NCBI RefSeq assembly: GCF_008329715.1 | Contig: NZ_VTSR01000032.1 | Coordinates: 434,001-498,000 of the forward strand | DNA: 64,000 nt | Direction of reading: 5' to 3' | Origin: Gimesia chilikensis | GTDB lineage: Bacteria > Planctomycetota > Planctomycetia > Planctomycetales > Planctomycetaceae | Shown: positions 26,114 to 35,231 of the stretch, one piece after another | Layout of the letters: each line of letters begins with the position of its first letter | Numbering within the stretch: the first letter of the stretch is position 1 | Position numbers and translations under genes: made by a program | Notes under the pieces: generated by a model | What the model was told of the DNA's origin: nothing | Database searches by the model: none | What the model saw: the letters and a program-made list of their open reading frames with translations, nothing else

Positions 26114-26671
26114 GTGGCAACAGACACCGAAACAGAAGAGGCAGGTGTCGCAACAGAGGCAGTGGCATCCCCCGAAGAGAGTGCGGCCGCTTCCGGCCAG
26201 TCCAAGGCCCGGTTACTCAAGATTGGTGGCCTGTTACTGCTGGTCATCATGCTGCAGGTCGGGATCTCCTACTGGCTGTTGACACCTGATAAACCGGCGG
26301 AAGTCGCGGAGGAATCTCTTTCCAGGGAAAGCGAAAATCTGCAGGTTTCCACGGCTGAAGTGAACATTGAAAACTTCAGCGTGACGAACAATATCGCCGA
26401 ACCCGGAGCGACCATCCATGTGACCTTCAACCTGGTGGCGCTGGTCGAGCAGGGCGCAGCCGGTGATTTTGAAACCATGGTCAAAGAGACGAATAAAGCC
26501 CGCGTGAAGCAGGCCGTGATTGAAGTTGTCCGTAAGTCGAGCCTGGCAGATCTGAATGATCCCCAGTTGAGTACGATGAAACGGATGATGAAAGAGTCGA
26601 TAAATAAAGTTCTTAAGAAGAGCTATGTCATTGAGACGGTCATCAGTGAATACCGGACCATGACGCAATAG
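26114..26671 (+). CDS. fliL: Flagellar basal body-associated protein FliL
   Basis: FliL is a single-pass membrane protein that surrounds the stator and supports torque. The 185-residue product starts at GTG 26114 behind an excellent CAAGGAGGAAACTC site, has an acidic cytoplasmic N-terminus, one membrane helix at about residues 35-56, and a periplasmic FliL domain with [25 protein letters not shown] and a C-terminal [31 protein letters not shown] helix. Sequence identity to proteobacterial FliL is low. The assignment combines topology with the motB-fliL-fliN order. Confidence 0.83.
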   Translation: MATDTETEEAGVATEAVASPEESAAASGQSKARLLKIGGLLLLVIMLQVGISYWLLTPDKPAEVAEESLSRESENLQVSTAEVNIENFSVTNNIAEPGATIHVTFNLVALVEQGAAGDFETMVKETNKARVKQAVIEVVRKSSLADLNDPQLSTMKRMMKESINKVLKKSYVIETVISEYRTMTQ

Positions 26672-26699
26672 TGCCTCCCCGGCAGAACAGGATACGATT

Positions 26700-27392
26700 G
26701 TGGCTGAAGATAATGACGATCTTCTGGATCCTTCCGAAATTGAGAAGCTCTTAAACTCGCAGGGACAGAATGCGCCTGCAGAACCTCCCTCTGGTGAAAG
26801 CGCCTCTCAAAGTGCAGGGGACGACCTGCTGGATCCCTCCGATATCGAGAAACTGCTGCAGAATGCAGGATCGAACGAGGGGGTGAAGCCATCGGGTTCC
26901 GGAAATGTGGTCAATAATGATGATATCGATGGACTGTTCAGCCAGCATGGTGCGTCATCAGATCAGTCCGGTAGCCCGTTTTCCGCATCGCATGCAGACA
27001 CAGAGGCGCTATTAAACCAGGCGGAAGCCAACCTGGCGGCAGCAATCTCTCCTAACCTGGGGCCCGGCCATGGTATCCCCGGAGATCTGGGAGGAACGAA
27101 GGCATTTGAGTTTCCGAATTTTGAATCGATGACAGGCAGCCCGGAAGAGGCGATGGCCCTGTCATCTCTGCAGAATGTCGAACTGGATCTGTGCATCGAA
27201 CTGGGACGTACGGAACTGTTGATCGAAGAGGTCCTGAAAATGAAAGAGGGAGTGGTTGTTCCTCTGGACAAACTGGCGGGGGACCCGGTCGATATTCTCG
27301 TGAATGGCCGCATTATTGCCCGGGGCGAAGTCCTGGTGCTGAATGATAATTTTTGTGTCCGTGTTGCCGAGATTATTTCTCCCGAACTTTAA
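26700..27392 (+). CDS. fliN: FliN-type motor switch protein with FliM/FliY-like CheY-binding repeats
   Basis: The C-terminal about 80 residues form a typical SpoA/FliN domain: [70 protein letters not shown]. At 230 residues the protein is much longer than usual FliN (about 100-140). Its N-terminus carries two nearly identical peptides, [13 protein letters not shown] (6-18) and [13 protein letters not shown] (41-53), plus weaker copies NDDIDGLF (73-80) and ADTEALL (99-105). They resemble the FliM N-terminal CheY-P-binding peptide (LSQAEIDALL in E. coli), which Bacillus FliY also carries. There is no CheC-like domain between. No fliM lies between fliL and fliO, where it normally occurs. GTG start with CAGGA seven bases upstream. 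It likely works in the C-ring and may bind CheY-P multivalently. Confidence 0.87.
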   Translation: MAEDNDDLLDPSEIEKLLNSQGQNAPAEPPSGESASQSAGDDLLDPSDIEKLLQNAGSNEGVKPSGSGNVVNNDDIDGLFSQHGASSDQSGSPFSASHADTEALLNQAEANLAAAISPNLGPGHGIPGDLGGTKAFEFPNFESMTGSPEEAMALSSLQNVELDLCIELGRTELLIEEVLKMKEGVVVPLDKLAGDPVDILVNGRIIARGEVLVLNDNFCVRVAEIISPEL

Positions 27393-27464
27393 GAGTCACG
27401 CCGGGGAAGGGAGTTTCCCGGCTATGTGAGCCCCAATCCCGTAAGAGGCGACGTAAAGGATTCC

Positions 27465-28364
27465 ATGATTCGTCTTTGCATTCTTGCCGTACTGACGTTG
27501 CTCTGCCTGCTGATCTCAGCGGTGCGAAGCCAGGCTGCCGAACCTGCGTTTCAGTCACGGCCATCTGAATTTCGTCAGCCCCGTGAAATGTCCAGTAATC
27601 CCAATACGTATTCCCGGACGGCACAACGGGGAGTGGCTCCGACTACCATTGGTCGGGAGAGTCTGAATCGGCCACAGCCGGTTAATTCCGGAATCGCTCC
27701 CTCACAGACGCGCAGCCTGCCTCAACTGAGAGTGCCCTCAGAAGCAAAGCCAGCTGCGAATCCGATTACTCCCCTGGATCGACAGAAACAGGCGAACTCA
27801 ACAGCGGAAGATCAGGCATCTCCACGACGGGTGCCTTCCATCTGGGGGACATTCGGTGCGCTGGCACTGGTGATCGGCATAATCCTGATCGCAGCGAAAG
27901 TGATGAAAAAACATAATCCTTTGTCTGCGAAAACGCTGCCACGCGAAGTGCTCGAGGTTCTGGGAAAACGGCCACTGGATGCCCGTCAGACCATTCACTT
28001 TGTGAGATGCGGCAATCGGATCCTGATTCTGGGATCATCGCCCGCGGGTCTGGAGACCTTAAGCGAAGTGCTGGATCCGGTCGAAGTCGATCTGATTACC
28101 GGCATGTGTCGCGAGCAGGCAGACTCGTCTCGTGCAAATCAGTCGTTTCTGAACCTGTTTCAATCTACTCAGCAAAAAACGCCACCAGCGCGAACTGAGC
28201 GAAAGCCGGAACGTGTGCAACCTCCGGTACGTTCTGAAGCGGAGCCTGAAACAACTCAGGACGAATATCCCGAATTTGATTCTGCCATGTCCCGGTTGCA
28301 GCAGAAACTGTTACAGCCCTCCCGTCATTCCCTGAATGAAACCGGGGACCGCGATCATGTTTAA
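27465..28364 (+). CDS. fliO: Flagellar biosynthetic protein FliO (putative)
   Basis: FliO assists assembly of the FliP ring of the export gate. The 299-residue product has an N-terminal signal-like segment (residues 1-24, ending QAAEPAF), a proline- and serine-rich linker, one membrane helix at about 125-147 ([21 protein letters not shown]), and a cytoplasmic FliO domain with [49 protein letters not shown]. That domain pattern (l.lG...l.....l..v..g.r.lllg.....i..l) is the family core. The ATG at 27465 has AAAGGA upstream; an earlier in-frame start at 27426 is less likely. The 3' end overlaps fliP by 8 bp. Confidence 0.88.
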   Translation: MIRLCILAVLTLLCLLISAVRSQAAEPAFQSRPSEFRQPREMSSNPNTYSRTAQRGVAPTTIGRESLNRPQPVNSGIAPSQTRSLPQLRVPSEAKPAANPITPLDRQKQANSTAEDQASPRRVPSIWGTFGALALVIGIILIAAKVMKKHNPLSAKTLPREVLEVLGKRPLDARQTIHFVRCGNRILILGSSPAGLETLSEVLDPVEVDLITGMCREQADSSRANQSFLNLFQSTQQKTPPARTERKPERVQPPVRSEAEPETTQDEYPEFDSAMSRLQQKLLQPSRHSLNETGDRDHV

Positions 28365-29298
28365 ATGGAGCGAGGGGGGACAGCTCCGAAATCTGGGAGC
28401 CTGGTTGTGTCTGTGCTGGTTACTGACAGGGACAGACGCTCTGCAGGCACAGACCACAACGCAGAATCAGGCACTCTCTAACCAGGGAGTGGGCAGTCAG
28501 AGTCTGCAGAATTTCCCGGCGCAGGCCGATCCCAACGTGCAGCCTGCTTCTGCTGAAAAATCAGGAGTTCCCGAGCTGCTGAATGTGGAGCAGATGACGT
28601 CGCCGGAAGGTCTTAATTCGACCCTGAAGCTGTTTCTGTTACTGACTGTTTTAAGTCTGGCTCCGTCGATTCTGATCATGACGACCTGTTTTATCCGGTT
28701 CGTGATCGTATTCGGATTGTTGCGTCAGGCACTGGGAACGCAGCAATTACCGCCGAATCAGGTACTGACTTCCCTGAGCCTGTTTCTGACGTTCATGGTG
28801 ATGGCTCCCATCTGGGAGAAAGCCTATGAGGAAGGGATCGTTCCCTACACGAATCAGACGCAACAGGCTCCTGTATCGCTGGAAGACGCATTTGAAAAGA
28901 CGGTTGCTCCCCTGCGAAAGTTTATGAGTGATCAGATCGAACTCACAGGTAACAGTGATACGGTCTGGATGTTCCTCGACTATCAGCGACCGTTGCCCGG
29001 TTCTCCCGGAGCCGCGGACTATAAAGCACCCAGCGACTACGACGAAGTCCCATTGAGTGTGCTGCTGCCGGCCTACATGTTGAGCGAAGTCAAAACCGCG
29101 TTTCTGATCGGCTTCCAGTTGTATCTGCCTTTTATTGTGATCGACATGGTGATCAGTTCGATTCTGATCAGCATGGGGATGATGATGTTGCCCCCGGTGT
29201 TGATCTCATTACCGTTTAAAATTCTGTTATTTGTCTTGATTGATGGCTGGTTGCTGACAGTAGGCATGCTGCTGGAGAGTATCAGGGCCGTAGGATAA
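28357..29298 (+). CDS. fliP: Flagellar export gate protein FliP
   Basis: FliP forms, with FliQ and FliR, the membrane-embedded export gate. The 313-residue product has an N-terminal cleavable signal (to about residue 32, ALQAQ), then four membrane helices. The diagnostic stretch is [64 protein letters not shown], and the C-terminal block is [63 protein letters not shown]. It is longer than E. coli FliP (245) because of the leader and a periplasmic loop insertion near residues 170-215 ([19 protein letters not shown]). ATG 28357 was chosen for its overlap with fliO and the upstream GGGGA. Confidence 0.94.
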   Translation: MFKWSEGGQLRNLGAWLCLCWLLTGTDALQAQTTTQNQALSNQGVGSQSLQNFPAQADPNVQPASAEKSGVPELLNVEQMTSPEGLNSTLKLFLLLTVLSLAPSILIMTTCFIRFVIVFGLLRQALGTQQLPPNQVLTSLSLFLTFMVMAPIWEKAYEEGIVPYTNQTQQAPVSLEDAFEKTVAPLRKFMSDQIELTGNSDTVWMFLDYQRPLPGSPGAADYKAPSDYDEVPLSVLLPAYMLSEVKTAFLIGFQLYLPFIVIDMVISSILISMGMMMLPPVLISLPFKILLFVLIDGWLLTVGMLLESIRAVG

Positions 29299-29351
29299 AT
29301 CCCGGCGCTCCCGTTGCGCCCGGAATTGCGTGAAAACACAGGTGTGAGTTT

Positions 29352-29618
29352 ATGGATACGTCAACCGTTGTAGATCTGGGGCGAGAAGGACTGCTGATCA
29401 TGCTGGAAGTCAGCGGCCCGGTCATGCTGACCGCAGTCGTGGTCGGTCTGGTGATCAGTATCGGCCAGGCGGTGACCCAGATTCAGGATCAGACCATCAG
29501 TTTCGTGCCTAAAATCATCATGATGGTGCTGGCGATTCTGTATACATTGCCCTGGATCACAGCCCTGATGATGGAGTATAGCACCAGTCTGATCACCAAC
29601 ATTCCGTCGCGGCTCTGA
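29352..29618 (+). CDS. fliQ: Flagellar export gate protein FliQ
   Basis: FliQ is a small two-helix subunit of the export gate. The 88-residue product has helices at about residues 15-38 and 52-75, with the signature ISIGQAVTQIQDQTISFVPKIIMMVLAI, especially the conserved IQDQTLSFVPK motif. Size is standard. It stands between fliP and fliR as usual. Confidence 0.96.
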   Translation: MDTSTVVDLGREGLLIMLEVSGPVMLTAVVVGLVISIGQAVTQIQDQTISFVPKIIMMVLAILYTLPWITALMMEYSTSLITNIPSRL

Positions 29619-29655
29619 AGCCGACCTCGAAACCTGAAGTAGTAAAGAGAAGGCC

Positions 29656-30645
29656 GTGAGCGCACTGCTCGATCAATATCTGTTGAATCCCATTCTGCAG
29701 CTGGCGCCTGGTCAGATTCTGCAATGGGCCATGCTGCAGTTCTACGCCTTCACACTGGTGCTGGTTCGAATCAGCGGCCTGATGATTATCGGCCCTGTCT
29801 TCGGGCAGCCGATCTTTCCAACGAATATCCGGGTGCTGTTAATTGTGTGCCTGTCGATTCTGATCACGCCGACGCTGCACGAACAGGTTACCGTTGGTTT
29901 TTATCAACTGGATGCTAATCAGGATCACCGACTCAGCCAGGATGAAGTGCCCGCGCATCTGCAGAAACGCTTTGAGGAGCTGCTTGTCAGCAGTGGTCGT
30001 CAGGGAGAACGGGAACTGACGGTTAACGATTACCGCTTCGTCACGCATATGCCGGCGTCTCTGTTGGATTATGCCTGGTCGATTCTGGGCGAGTTGACGC
30101 TGGGCTTTGCCCTGGGGCTGGGAGTGTTTCTGATTCTGTTGAGTTTGCAGATGGCCGGTCAGATGATTGATCAGCAAGCGGGGATGGCGTTGGGGGAAGT
30201 CTTCAATCCCGGCTTTGACATGAACGCGTCGTTGAGTGGCCAGTACCTGTATTACGTGGGGATCGCGGTTTTTCTGCTGATGGAGCCGATCAATGGTCAT
30301 TTGCTGATGCTTTCGGCATTGATCGATACGTTCCAGATCTTTCCCGTCGGCGAGGGGATTGTCTCAACTAATACGCTGGATCTGTTGCAGTCCCTGATGC
30401 ATCAGTCGCTGGTACTTTCGATCAAAGTTGCCGCGCCCCTGCTGGCGATCAGTGCCCTGATTTCGCTGGCGATGGGGTACCTGGGACATACGGTTCCCCA
30501 GATCAATGTGCTGGTGATCGGCTTTCCGATTCGTGCGATTGTCAGTCTGGTCGTCCTGATCTTCACCCTGTCTGGAGCCGCTGACATTGTGGTCGAATCG
30601 ATTCCCAGTGCCATCGATCAGATCAGCCGCAGTACCGTGATGTAG
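29656..30645 (+). CDS. fliR: Flagellar export gate protein FliR with EF-hand insertion
   Basis: FliR completes the FliPQR export gate. The N-terminal helices (ALVLVRISGLMIIGPVFGQPIFPTNIRVLLIVCLSILITP-like, residues 30-72) and the C-terminal part (GQMIDQQAGMALGEVFNPGFD, then GHTVPQINVLVIGFPIRAIVSL) are classic. At 329 residues it is about 70 longer than E. coli FliR (261). The extra sequence lies at about residues 75-135, in a loop after helices 1-2. It contains a perfect EF-hand calcium loop, D86-A-N88-Q-D90-H-R-L-S94-Q-D-E97, and a degenerate second loop at 114-125. The start is GTG at 29656. Calcium binding is inferred from the motif. Confidence 0.93.
   Translation: MSALLDQYLLNPILQLAPGQILQWAMLQFYAFTLVLVRISGLMIIGPVFGQPIFPTNIRVLLIVCLSILITPTLHEQVTVGFYQLDANQDHRLSQDEVPAHLQKRFEELLVSSGRQGERELTVNDYRFVTHMPASLLDYAWSILGELTLGFALGLGVFLILLSLQMAGQMIDQQAGMALGEVFNPGFDMNASLSGQYLYYVGIAVFLLMEPINGHLLMLSALIDTFQIFPVGEGIVSTNTLDLLQSLMHQSLVLSIKVAAPLLAISALISLAMGYLGHTVPQINVLVIGFPIRAIVSLVVLIFTLSGAADIVVESIPSAIDQISRSTVM
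29911..30030 (+). other. EF-hand-encoding insertion within fliR
   Basis: 29911-29946 encodes the 12-residue loop DANQDHRLSQDE with acidic or amide residues at EF positions 1, 3, 5 and 12 and serine at 9, and leucine at 8. 29995-30030 encodes GRQGERELTVND, which keeps the leucine 8 and acidic 12 pattern but lacks ligands at 1 and 3, so it looks like a decayed partner hand. EF-hands usually pair, which fits two loops about 28 residues apart. Confidence 0.72.
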
Positions 30646-30667
30646 TTCGAATTGAGATTCATTCAGC

Positions 30668-31747
30668 ATGGCAGAGAATGATACCGGAGAAAAAACAGAA
30701 GACCCGACGGATCGCCGGCGCAATGAAGCCCGCGAGAAGGGGAACATTGCGAAAAGTACCGACCTGAATGCAGCGGGGATGATGCTGGCGACCGCGGGTG
30801 TGCTCTACTTCTTTGCGGTCAGTCTGAGCCACGACATGAAGAATCTGATGGAAGCGACGCTGACCAGCCCGGTCTGGCTGCGTGTCGATACCGCGGTCAT
30901 CATGGAACGCGTGCAGGCGATCATTAAACAGTTTCTGCAGGGGTCTGCTCTGACGATGCTGATGCTGTTTATTGCTGCCATCATCCTGAATATCGTGCAG
31001 GTCGGATTCATGATGACCCCGGATGTCCTGCAGATCAAATGGGAACGTTTGAATCCGATTGAAGGTGCCAAGCGGATTGTTTCGATTCGCGGACTGGTCA
31101 AGCTGGGAGTCAGCCTGGGAAAAATTACACTGCTGGTGCTGATCGCGGTCTGGTTCAGCTACCTGGTGTTCCCGAATTTTCTCGCGTTGATGGGGGCACC
31201 TCCCGAGACCATTATGCGCGACATTTTTAATTCCTCGATCGAGCTGGGCATCCTGCTGGCACTGGCGTTGATTATCCTGGGCGGTTTGGATTTTGCCTTT
31301 CAGAAATGGAAGCATGAAAAAGACCTGATGATGAGTAAGCAGGAAGTTCGCGAAGAGATGAAGTCGATGGATGGAGATCCGCTGATCCGCCAGAGACGCC
31401 GCGAAGCGCATCGCAAACTGGCTCTCTCGCAGGAACTCTCCCAGGTCGCGACTTCCGATGTCGTGATCACCAACCCGACCCATATTTCGATTGCCATCAA
31501 GTACGATCCGGAGAAGATGCCGGCACCGGTTGTTGTGGCCAAAGGGGCAGGGGAGATCGCGTTGCAGATCCGGAAGATCGCCAATGAACATGGGATTCCG
31601 ATTATCGAACGGAAGCCGCTGGCGCGACAGATGTATCGTGATGTGAAAGCCGGCGAGGAAATTCCTTTCGAGCTGTACGAGGTCTTTGTGGAGATCATGG
31701 CCTACGTCTACAATCTGACCGGAAAAACGATGCCGGACGCCCGCTGA
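30668..31747 (+). CDS. flhB: Flagellar export switch protein FlhB
   Basis: FlhB sets substrate specificity of the flagellar export apparatus. The 359-residue product has a hydrophilic N-terminus (EKTEDPTDRRRNEAREKGNIAKSTDL), four membrane helices between about residues 35 and 215, and the cytoplasmic domain with the autocleavage motif N269-P-T-H272 in SDVVITNPTHISIAIKYDP. Cleavage between Asn and Pro is needed for the FliK-triggered switch from hook to filament export. The motif is intact. It is the last gene of the flagellar run, 22 bp after fliR. flhA, its usual partner, is not in the window. Confidence 0.96.
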   Translation: MAENDTGEKTEDPTDRRRNEAREKGNIAKSTDLNAAGMMLATAGVLYFFAVSLSHDMKNLMEATLTSPVWLRVDTAVIMERVQAIIKQFLQGSALTMLMLFIAAIILNIVQVGFMMTPDVLQIKWERLNPIEGAKRIVSIRGLVKLGVSLGKITLLVLIAVWFSYLVFPNFLALMGAPPETIMRDIFNSSIELGILLALALIILGGLDFAFQKWKHEKDLMMSKQEVREEMKSMDGDPLIRQRRREAHRKLALSQELSQVATSDVVITNPTHISIAIKYDPEKMPAPVVVAKGAGEIALQIRKIANEHGIPIIERKPLARQMYRDVKAGEEIPFELYEVFVEIMAYVYNLTGKTMPDAR

Positions 31748-31821
31748 TCAGCGGCCGCAACCTGATTTCCAGACAAAGATATGCAGAGAGTGGCGATCTG
31801 GATTCTATCGGGAAATCAGGA

Positions 31822-31856
31822 GAATTCTGCGGGTTTTCAGTAAAAACACAGAATTC
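31822..31856 (+). terminator. Hairpin after flhB, candidate end of the flagellar operon
   Basis: GAATTCTG (31822-31829) pairs with CAGAATTC (31849-31856), and inside it GTTTT (31833-31837) pairs with AAAAC (31843-31847), giving a nearly continuous 13-bp stem with a small internal loop. It starts 75 bp after the flhB stop. The bases that follow (GTAAAG) are not T-rich, so Rho-independent termination is not certain. Confidence 0.45.
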
Positions 31857-31950
31857 GTAAAGTGTGCACTGGTGTTTGATTTGCATTCTCACCAAGATAT
31901 GGAATAGTAAAGTATCTATGCACTGTAGTGGCTTGTTTTGAGGGGATTCA

Positions 31951-33288
31951 ATGCGTTGGGAACATCCGGTTCAGTTCGCATCGCAGAGTGATGTTGGCTT
32001 TCGACGACGGAATAATGAAGACTCCATTTCCGTCCGGATCTGTAAGGATCAGGAAAGCTGGCGGGACCATGGGCATTTCTTTCTGGTCGCCGATGGAATG
32101 GGGGGGCATGCTGTTGGTGAACTTGCCAGTAAGATCGCCTCTGAAACCGTTCCGCATACCTTCTTCAAAAACAAGCCGGGCCCTGTTGCCAAATCTCTGA
32201 AAACCGCCGTCGAAATTGCCAACCAGGCAATTCATGAACGGGGGATGGCCAACCGCGAATTCATGCGGATGGGAACCACCTGCAGCACGCTCTGCCTCTG
32301 TCCCGAAGGGGCCGTGATCGGTCATGTCGGCGACAGCCGGGTCTATCGCGTCCGCGAGAACCGGATCGATCAGCTGACCTTCGATCACAGTCTGCAGTGG
32401 GAGCTGATTCGCCAGGGACGGATGAAGCCGGAAGAGGTTTACCTGAATGAGCCACGCAATGTGATTACGCGCTCTCTGGGACCAGAGCCGGTGGTCAAAG
32501 TCGATATCGAAGGACCCTACCCGGTGCTGGAAGGGGATCGCTATATTCTTTGCAGTGACGGGCTGACCAGTCACCTCAAGGATGATGAGATCGGGATGAT
32601 CTCCAAGTATCTCGATCCGAGTGATGCCTGTCGGCTGATGGTGAATCTGGCGAACCTCCGCGGCGGTTCTGACAATATCTCAGTGATCATTGTGCGGGTG
32701 GGCGATTTGCCTGATGGAAATCTTCCACAGCAGGAGGAGCCTGATGCTGAACCGGAGATCGAACTGGAGAAAGACTATCGGGAATGGTTGTGGCTGGCGG
32801 GCGTCTGGGGGGCCTCGCTGATGGTGGCGACCGGTATTGTGATGTGGTTGCTGACCCAGTTTGACAAAGGGGAGTTTCTGGCTTTCGGAGGTATGTCGCT
32901 TCTGGTGATGCTGCTTGTCAGAAAAGTGTTCGCCCAACGGGAACTCGGTAAAAATAAGGACTACCTGGATAATAAAACCGTTGAGTGGCGGCCTTATCGA
33001 TCAGAGCGACTGAAGTTCAACACTGATTTTCTGCAGTACCTGACCACCATGGAATCTGAGTTACAGCGGGCTGCGATGGAAGAAGAGTGGACGATCGAGT
33101 GGTCGAATCATAATAAAATTTATTATGAGGCTAAGGAAGAACTCGAGCAGAAGAAGTACCTCAAAGCCTTTCGCGATTTTTCCCGGGCCATCGATATTCT
33201 GATGACCGGTCTGCATTCCTATCGGAAGGAAATGGTTCATCAGGCACGCTGGAAGAAAAATCCCCCCACGTCCCCGCAGGGTGAGTAA
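31951..33288 (+). CDS. PP2C-type serine/threonine phosphatase with membrane-anchored C-terminus
   Basis: PPM/PP2C phosphatases remove phosphate from Ser/Thr using two metal ions. Residues 1-255 hold the catalytic domain: DVGFRRRNNEDS with E23-D24, FLVADGMGGHAVGE with D48-G49, VIGHVGDSRVYRV, YILCSDGLTSHL and the closing GGSDNISVIIV. All metal-binding aspartates are visible. Two membrane segments follow (about 280-300 and 307-324), then a 110-residue cytoplasmic tail rich in charged helices (YYEAKEELEQKKYLKAFRDFSRAIDIL, resembling a single TPR pair). Such phosphatases usually oppose Hanks-type kinases, but none is in the window. It sits before a two-component pair on the same strand with a 144-bp gap. 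Confidence 0.92.
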   Translation: MRWEHPVQFASQSDVGFRRRNNEDSISVRICKDQESWRDHGHFFLVADGMGGHAVGELASKIASETVPHTFFKNKPGPVAKSLKTAVEIANQAIHERGMANREFMRMGTTCSTLCLCPEGAVIGHVGDSRVYRVRENRIDQLTFDHSLQWELIRQGRMKPEEVYLNEPRNVITRSLGPEPVVKVDIEGPYPVLEGDRYILCSDGLTSHLKDDEIGMISKYLDPSDACRLMVNLANLRGGSDNISVIIVRVGDLPDGNLPQQEEPDAEPEIELEKDYREWLWLAGVWGASLMVATGIVMWLLTQFDKGEFLAFGGMSLLVMLLVRKVFAQRELGKNKDYLDNKTVEWRPYRSERLKFNTDFLQYLTTMESELQRAAMEEEWTIEWSNHNKIYYEAKEELEQKKYLKAFRDFSRAIDILMTGLHSYRKEMVHQARWKKNPPTSPQGE

Positions 33289-33432
33289 GCGTCGGCCGGT
33301 ATGGATGCCCCGTCTGTCCTTTTTGTACACCTGCAGGATATTGCCGATTTAACATTGGACTTCTGCAGTGAATCCGGTATGATCCAGCACTTATTTCAGA
33401 GGATCTGAAGGACTTGTGACACGGAGGTCGGT

Positions 33433-34995
33433 GTGTTCTTTACACAAACAATCAGGCGGAAACTGGGTGTCGGACTGGGGATTATCTTCTTCATGCTGAT
33501 CCTGCTGGCCTATGGTGCGGTTTCCGGTCTGCTTTCCTATCAAAATACGGTGGCAGACTTTAAATACTCGCTGGACAGCCTGCCCGATCGCGATCGATTG
33601 ATCGTATCCGTTGTCGCTCTGAATGAACCACTGCAGAAGATCCGCCATTCCCGTCCTGCTGCCAGTGCCCATTATCAGCAGAAATTTAAAGAACAACTGC
33701 ACGAAGTGGAAAAGAACGAAATTCCAGGCTTTCTGCAGAAGGTCGATCGTCTGCCGGACCCCTCCCTGTCGACGTGGCGCGGGTTTGTTAACTCCCAGTT
33801 CAGTCAGCACAGTGCTGTTATGAAGCGCCTGGAACACCTCTCCCTGATGGCGGAGCAACTGGAAGATCCCAAGCAGAGGCTGAAGGTCGCTGAGCAGATG
33901 ATCCTGGAAGTGGCCCATCTGGAAAGCCTGATTCTGGAAGTCAAAGAAGTCCCATCCAGCACCAAATCGGTGATCGAGCGGGCATCGCGGGTCTATCGTT
34001 CCCGCTATAACCTGGTCTGGGTCACATGCCTGATCGTGTTTATTACCTTTGGCTGTCTGATCTGGTATGGCTACAGAACCGTCCTGGCCCCCATCCAGGA
34101 ACTGCACTCCGGAGCTCGCATTGTGGCCCAGGGGCATTTTGACCATCATTTCGAAATCAAATCGCGAGATGAAATGGCCGAACTGGCCGAAGCCTTCAAC
34201 AAGATGACACAGCGATTCAAGGAAAAACGGGATGAATTGAATCACAAAGTGGATGAACGCAGCAGGCAACTGGTGCGGTCTGAGCGACTGGCGGGAATCG
34301 GTGTGCTGGCTGCCGGGGTGGCCCACGAGATCAATAATCCGCTCTCTGCGATTTCGATGGCTTCCGAATCCCTGCAGGGCCGAATGGGAGATTTGAAGCC
34401 ACACTGCCCGGAGGATGATCTGGATGTTGTAGAGCAGTATCTGGGGCTGATTCAACGCGAAGCAATGCGCTGTCGGGACATTACCTCCAAACTGCTCGAC
34501 TTCTCCCGCGGTCAGAATTCGGTTCGCAGCGAAAATGATCTGGTGGCCGTCATTGAAGAGGTCTGTTCGATGGTCAGCCTGATCAAACGTCTCAAAGGAC
34601 GGAATATCCAGTTTTCCCCGCCGGGAGCCTGTTGGGCCGAGTTTAATCCAGCCGAGATCAAACAGGTTGTGCTCAATATCATGACCAATGCCCTGGAATC
34701 CATGGAGGTAGGGGGCAGTCTGGAGATCCAGGTTCGTGAGCATGTCGATTCTGTGACGCTCATTTTCAAAGACGACGGTTGTGGTATGTCGCCGGAAGTC
34801 ATGGATAGTCTGTTCGATCCCTTCTTTACTCAACGGGCCGATGGAACTGGCACCGGACTGGGCATGTCGATCACGCATCGGATCGTGAAGGACCACGGTG
34901 GTGAGATCGAAGTCGAAAGCGCAGGGCCGGGAAAAGGGAGCACATTTTTTGTGGAGCTTCCTAAAAAAGCCAAGCTGCAAAACAAGGCTGCATAA
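33433..34995 (+). CDS. Membrane sensor histidine kinase (NtrB/HAMP type)
   Basis: The 520-residue kinase has a first membrane helix at about residues 12-35, a periplasmic helical sensor of about 155 residues, a second helix at about 194-214, a HAMP linker (LAPIQELHSGARIVAQGHFDHHFEIKSRDEMAELAEAFNKM), a dimerisation helix pair with phosphoacceptor H298 in AGVAHEINNPLSAI, and an HATPase_c domain with N-box LNIMTNALESM, G1 box DDGCGMSP and G2 box GTGTGLGMSI. This H-box (HEINNPL) is typical of NtrB-like kinases paired with sigma-54 regulators. The GTG at 33433 has GGAGG six bases upstream. The partner is the regulator at 35386. Confidence 0.94.
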   Translation: MFFTQTIRRKLGVGLGIIFFMLILLAYGAVSGLLSYQNTVADFKYSLDSLPDRDRLIVSVVALNEPLQKIRHSRPAASAHYQQKFKEQLHEVEKNEIPGFLQKVDRLPDPSLSTWRGFVNSQFSQHSAVMKRLEHLSLMAEQLEDPKQRLKVAEQMILEVAHLESLILEVKEVPSSTKSVIERASRVYRSRYNLVWVTCLIVFITFGCLIWYGYRTVLAPIQELHSGARIVAQGHFDHHFEIKSRDEMAELAEAFNKMTQRFKEKRDELNHKVDERSRQLVRSERLAGIGVLAAGVAHEINNPLSAISMASESLQGRMGDLKPHCPEDDLDVVEQYLGLIQREAMRCRDITSKLLDFSRGQNSVRSENDLVAVIEEVCSMVSLIKRLKGRNIQFSPPGACWAEFNPAEIKQVVLNIMTNALESMEVGGSLEIQVREHVDSVTLIFKDDGCGMSPEVMDSLFDPFFTQRADGTGTGLGMSITHRIVKDHGGEIEVESAGPGKGSTFFVELPKKAKLQNKAA

Positions 34996-35123
34996 AGATT
35001 TAGAAAGCCTGCTGGAGAACCGTTTTTCTCTGATTCTCCGATTGCCACGATTTTCAAAATCTGATATTACACGTCTCTCCCCACTAATGATTCACACAAA
35101 GTTAACGATACAGGAGAAAATGG

Positions 35124-35231
35124 ATGTTCTCTGTACAGCAGATTGCTCTCGATAATTCCTATCCCGATCTGATGCAACTCGTGCAGAGAAAGGTCGTGGC
35201 TGATCTTCCGGTTCCGGAGAGGTCAGTGTGA
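35124..35231 (+). CDS. Possible small protein, 35 residues, between kinase and regulator
   Basis: This frame starts at ATG 35124, seven bases after AGGAG (35112-35116), and ends at TGA 35229-35231. The product begins MFSVQQIALDNSYPDLMQLV and has a balanced amphipathic composition, unlike a random frame. It lies 128 bp after the kinase stop. I do not recognise it. It could be a leader peptide, a small partner protein, or the remnant of a larger gene. Short frames of this size arise by chance, so confidence is limited. Confidence 0.3.
   Translation: MFSVQQIALDNSYPDLMQLVQRKVVADLPVPERSV

Noticed and set aside
33391-34980. Long open frame of about 529 codons on the minus strand across the kinase gene
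   Set aside because: It mirrors the codon pattern of the plus-strand histidine kinase, whose domains are unambiguous; no family features in the antisense product.
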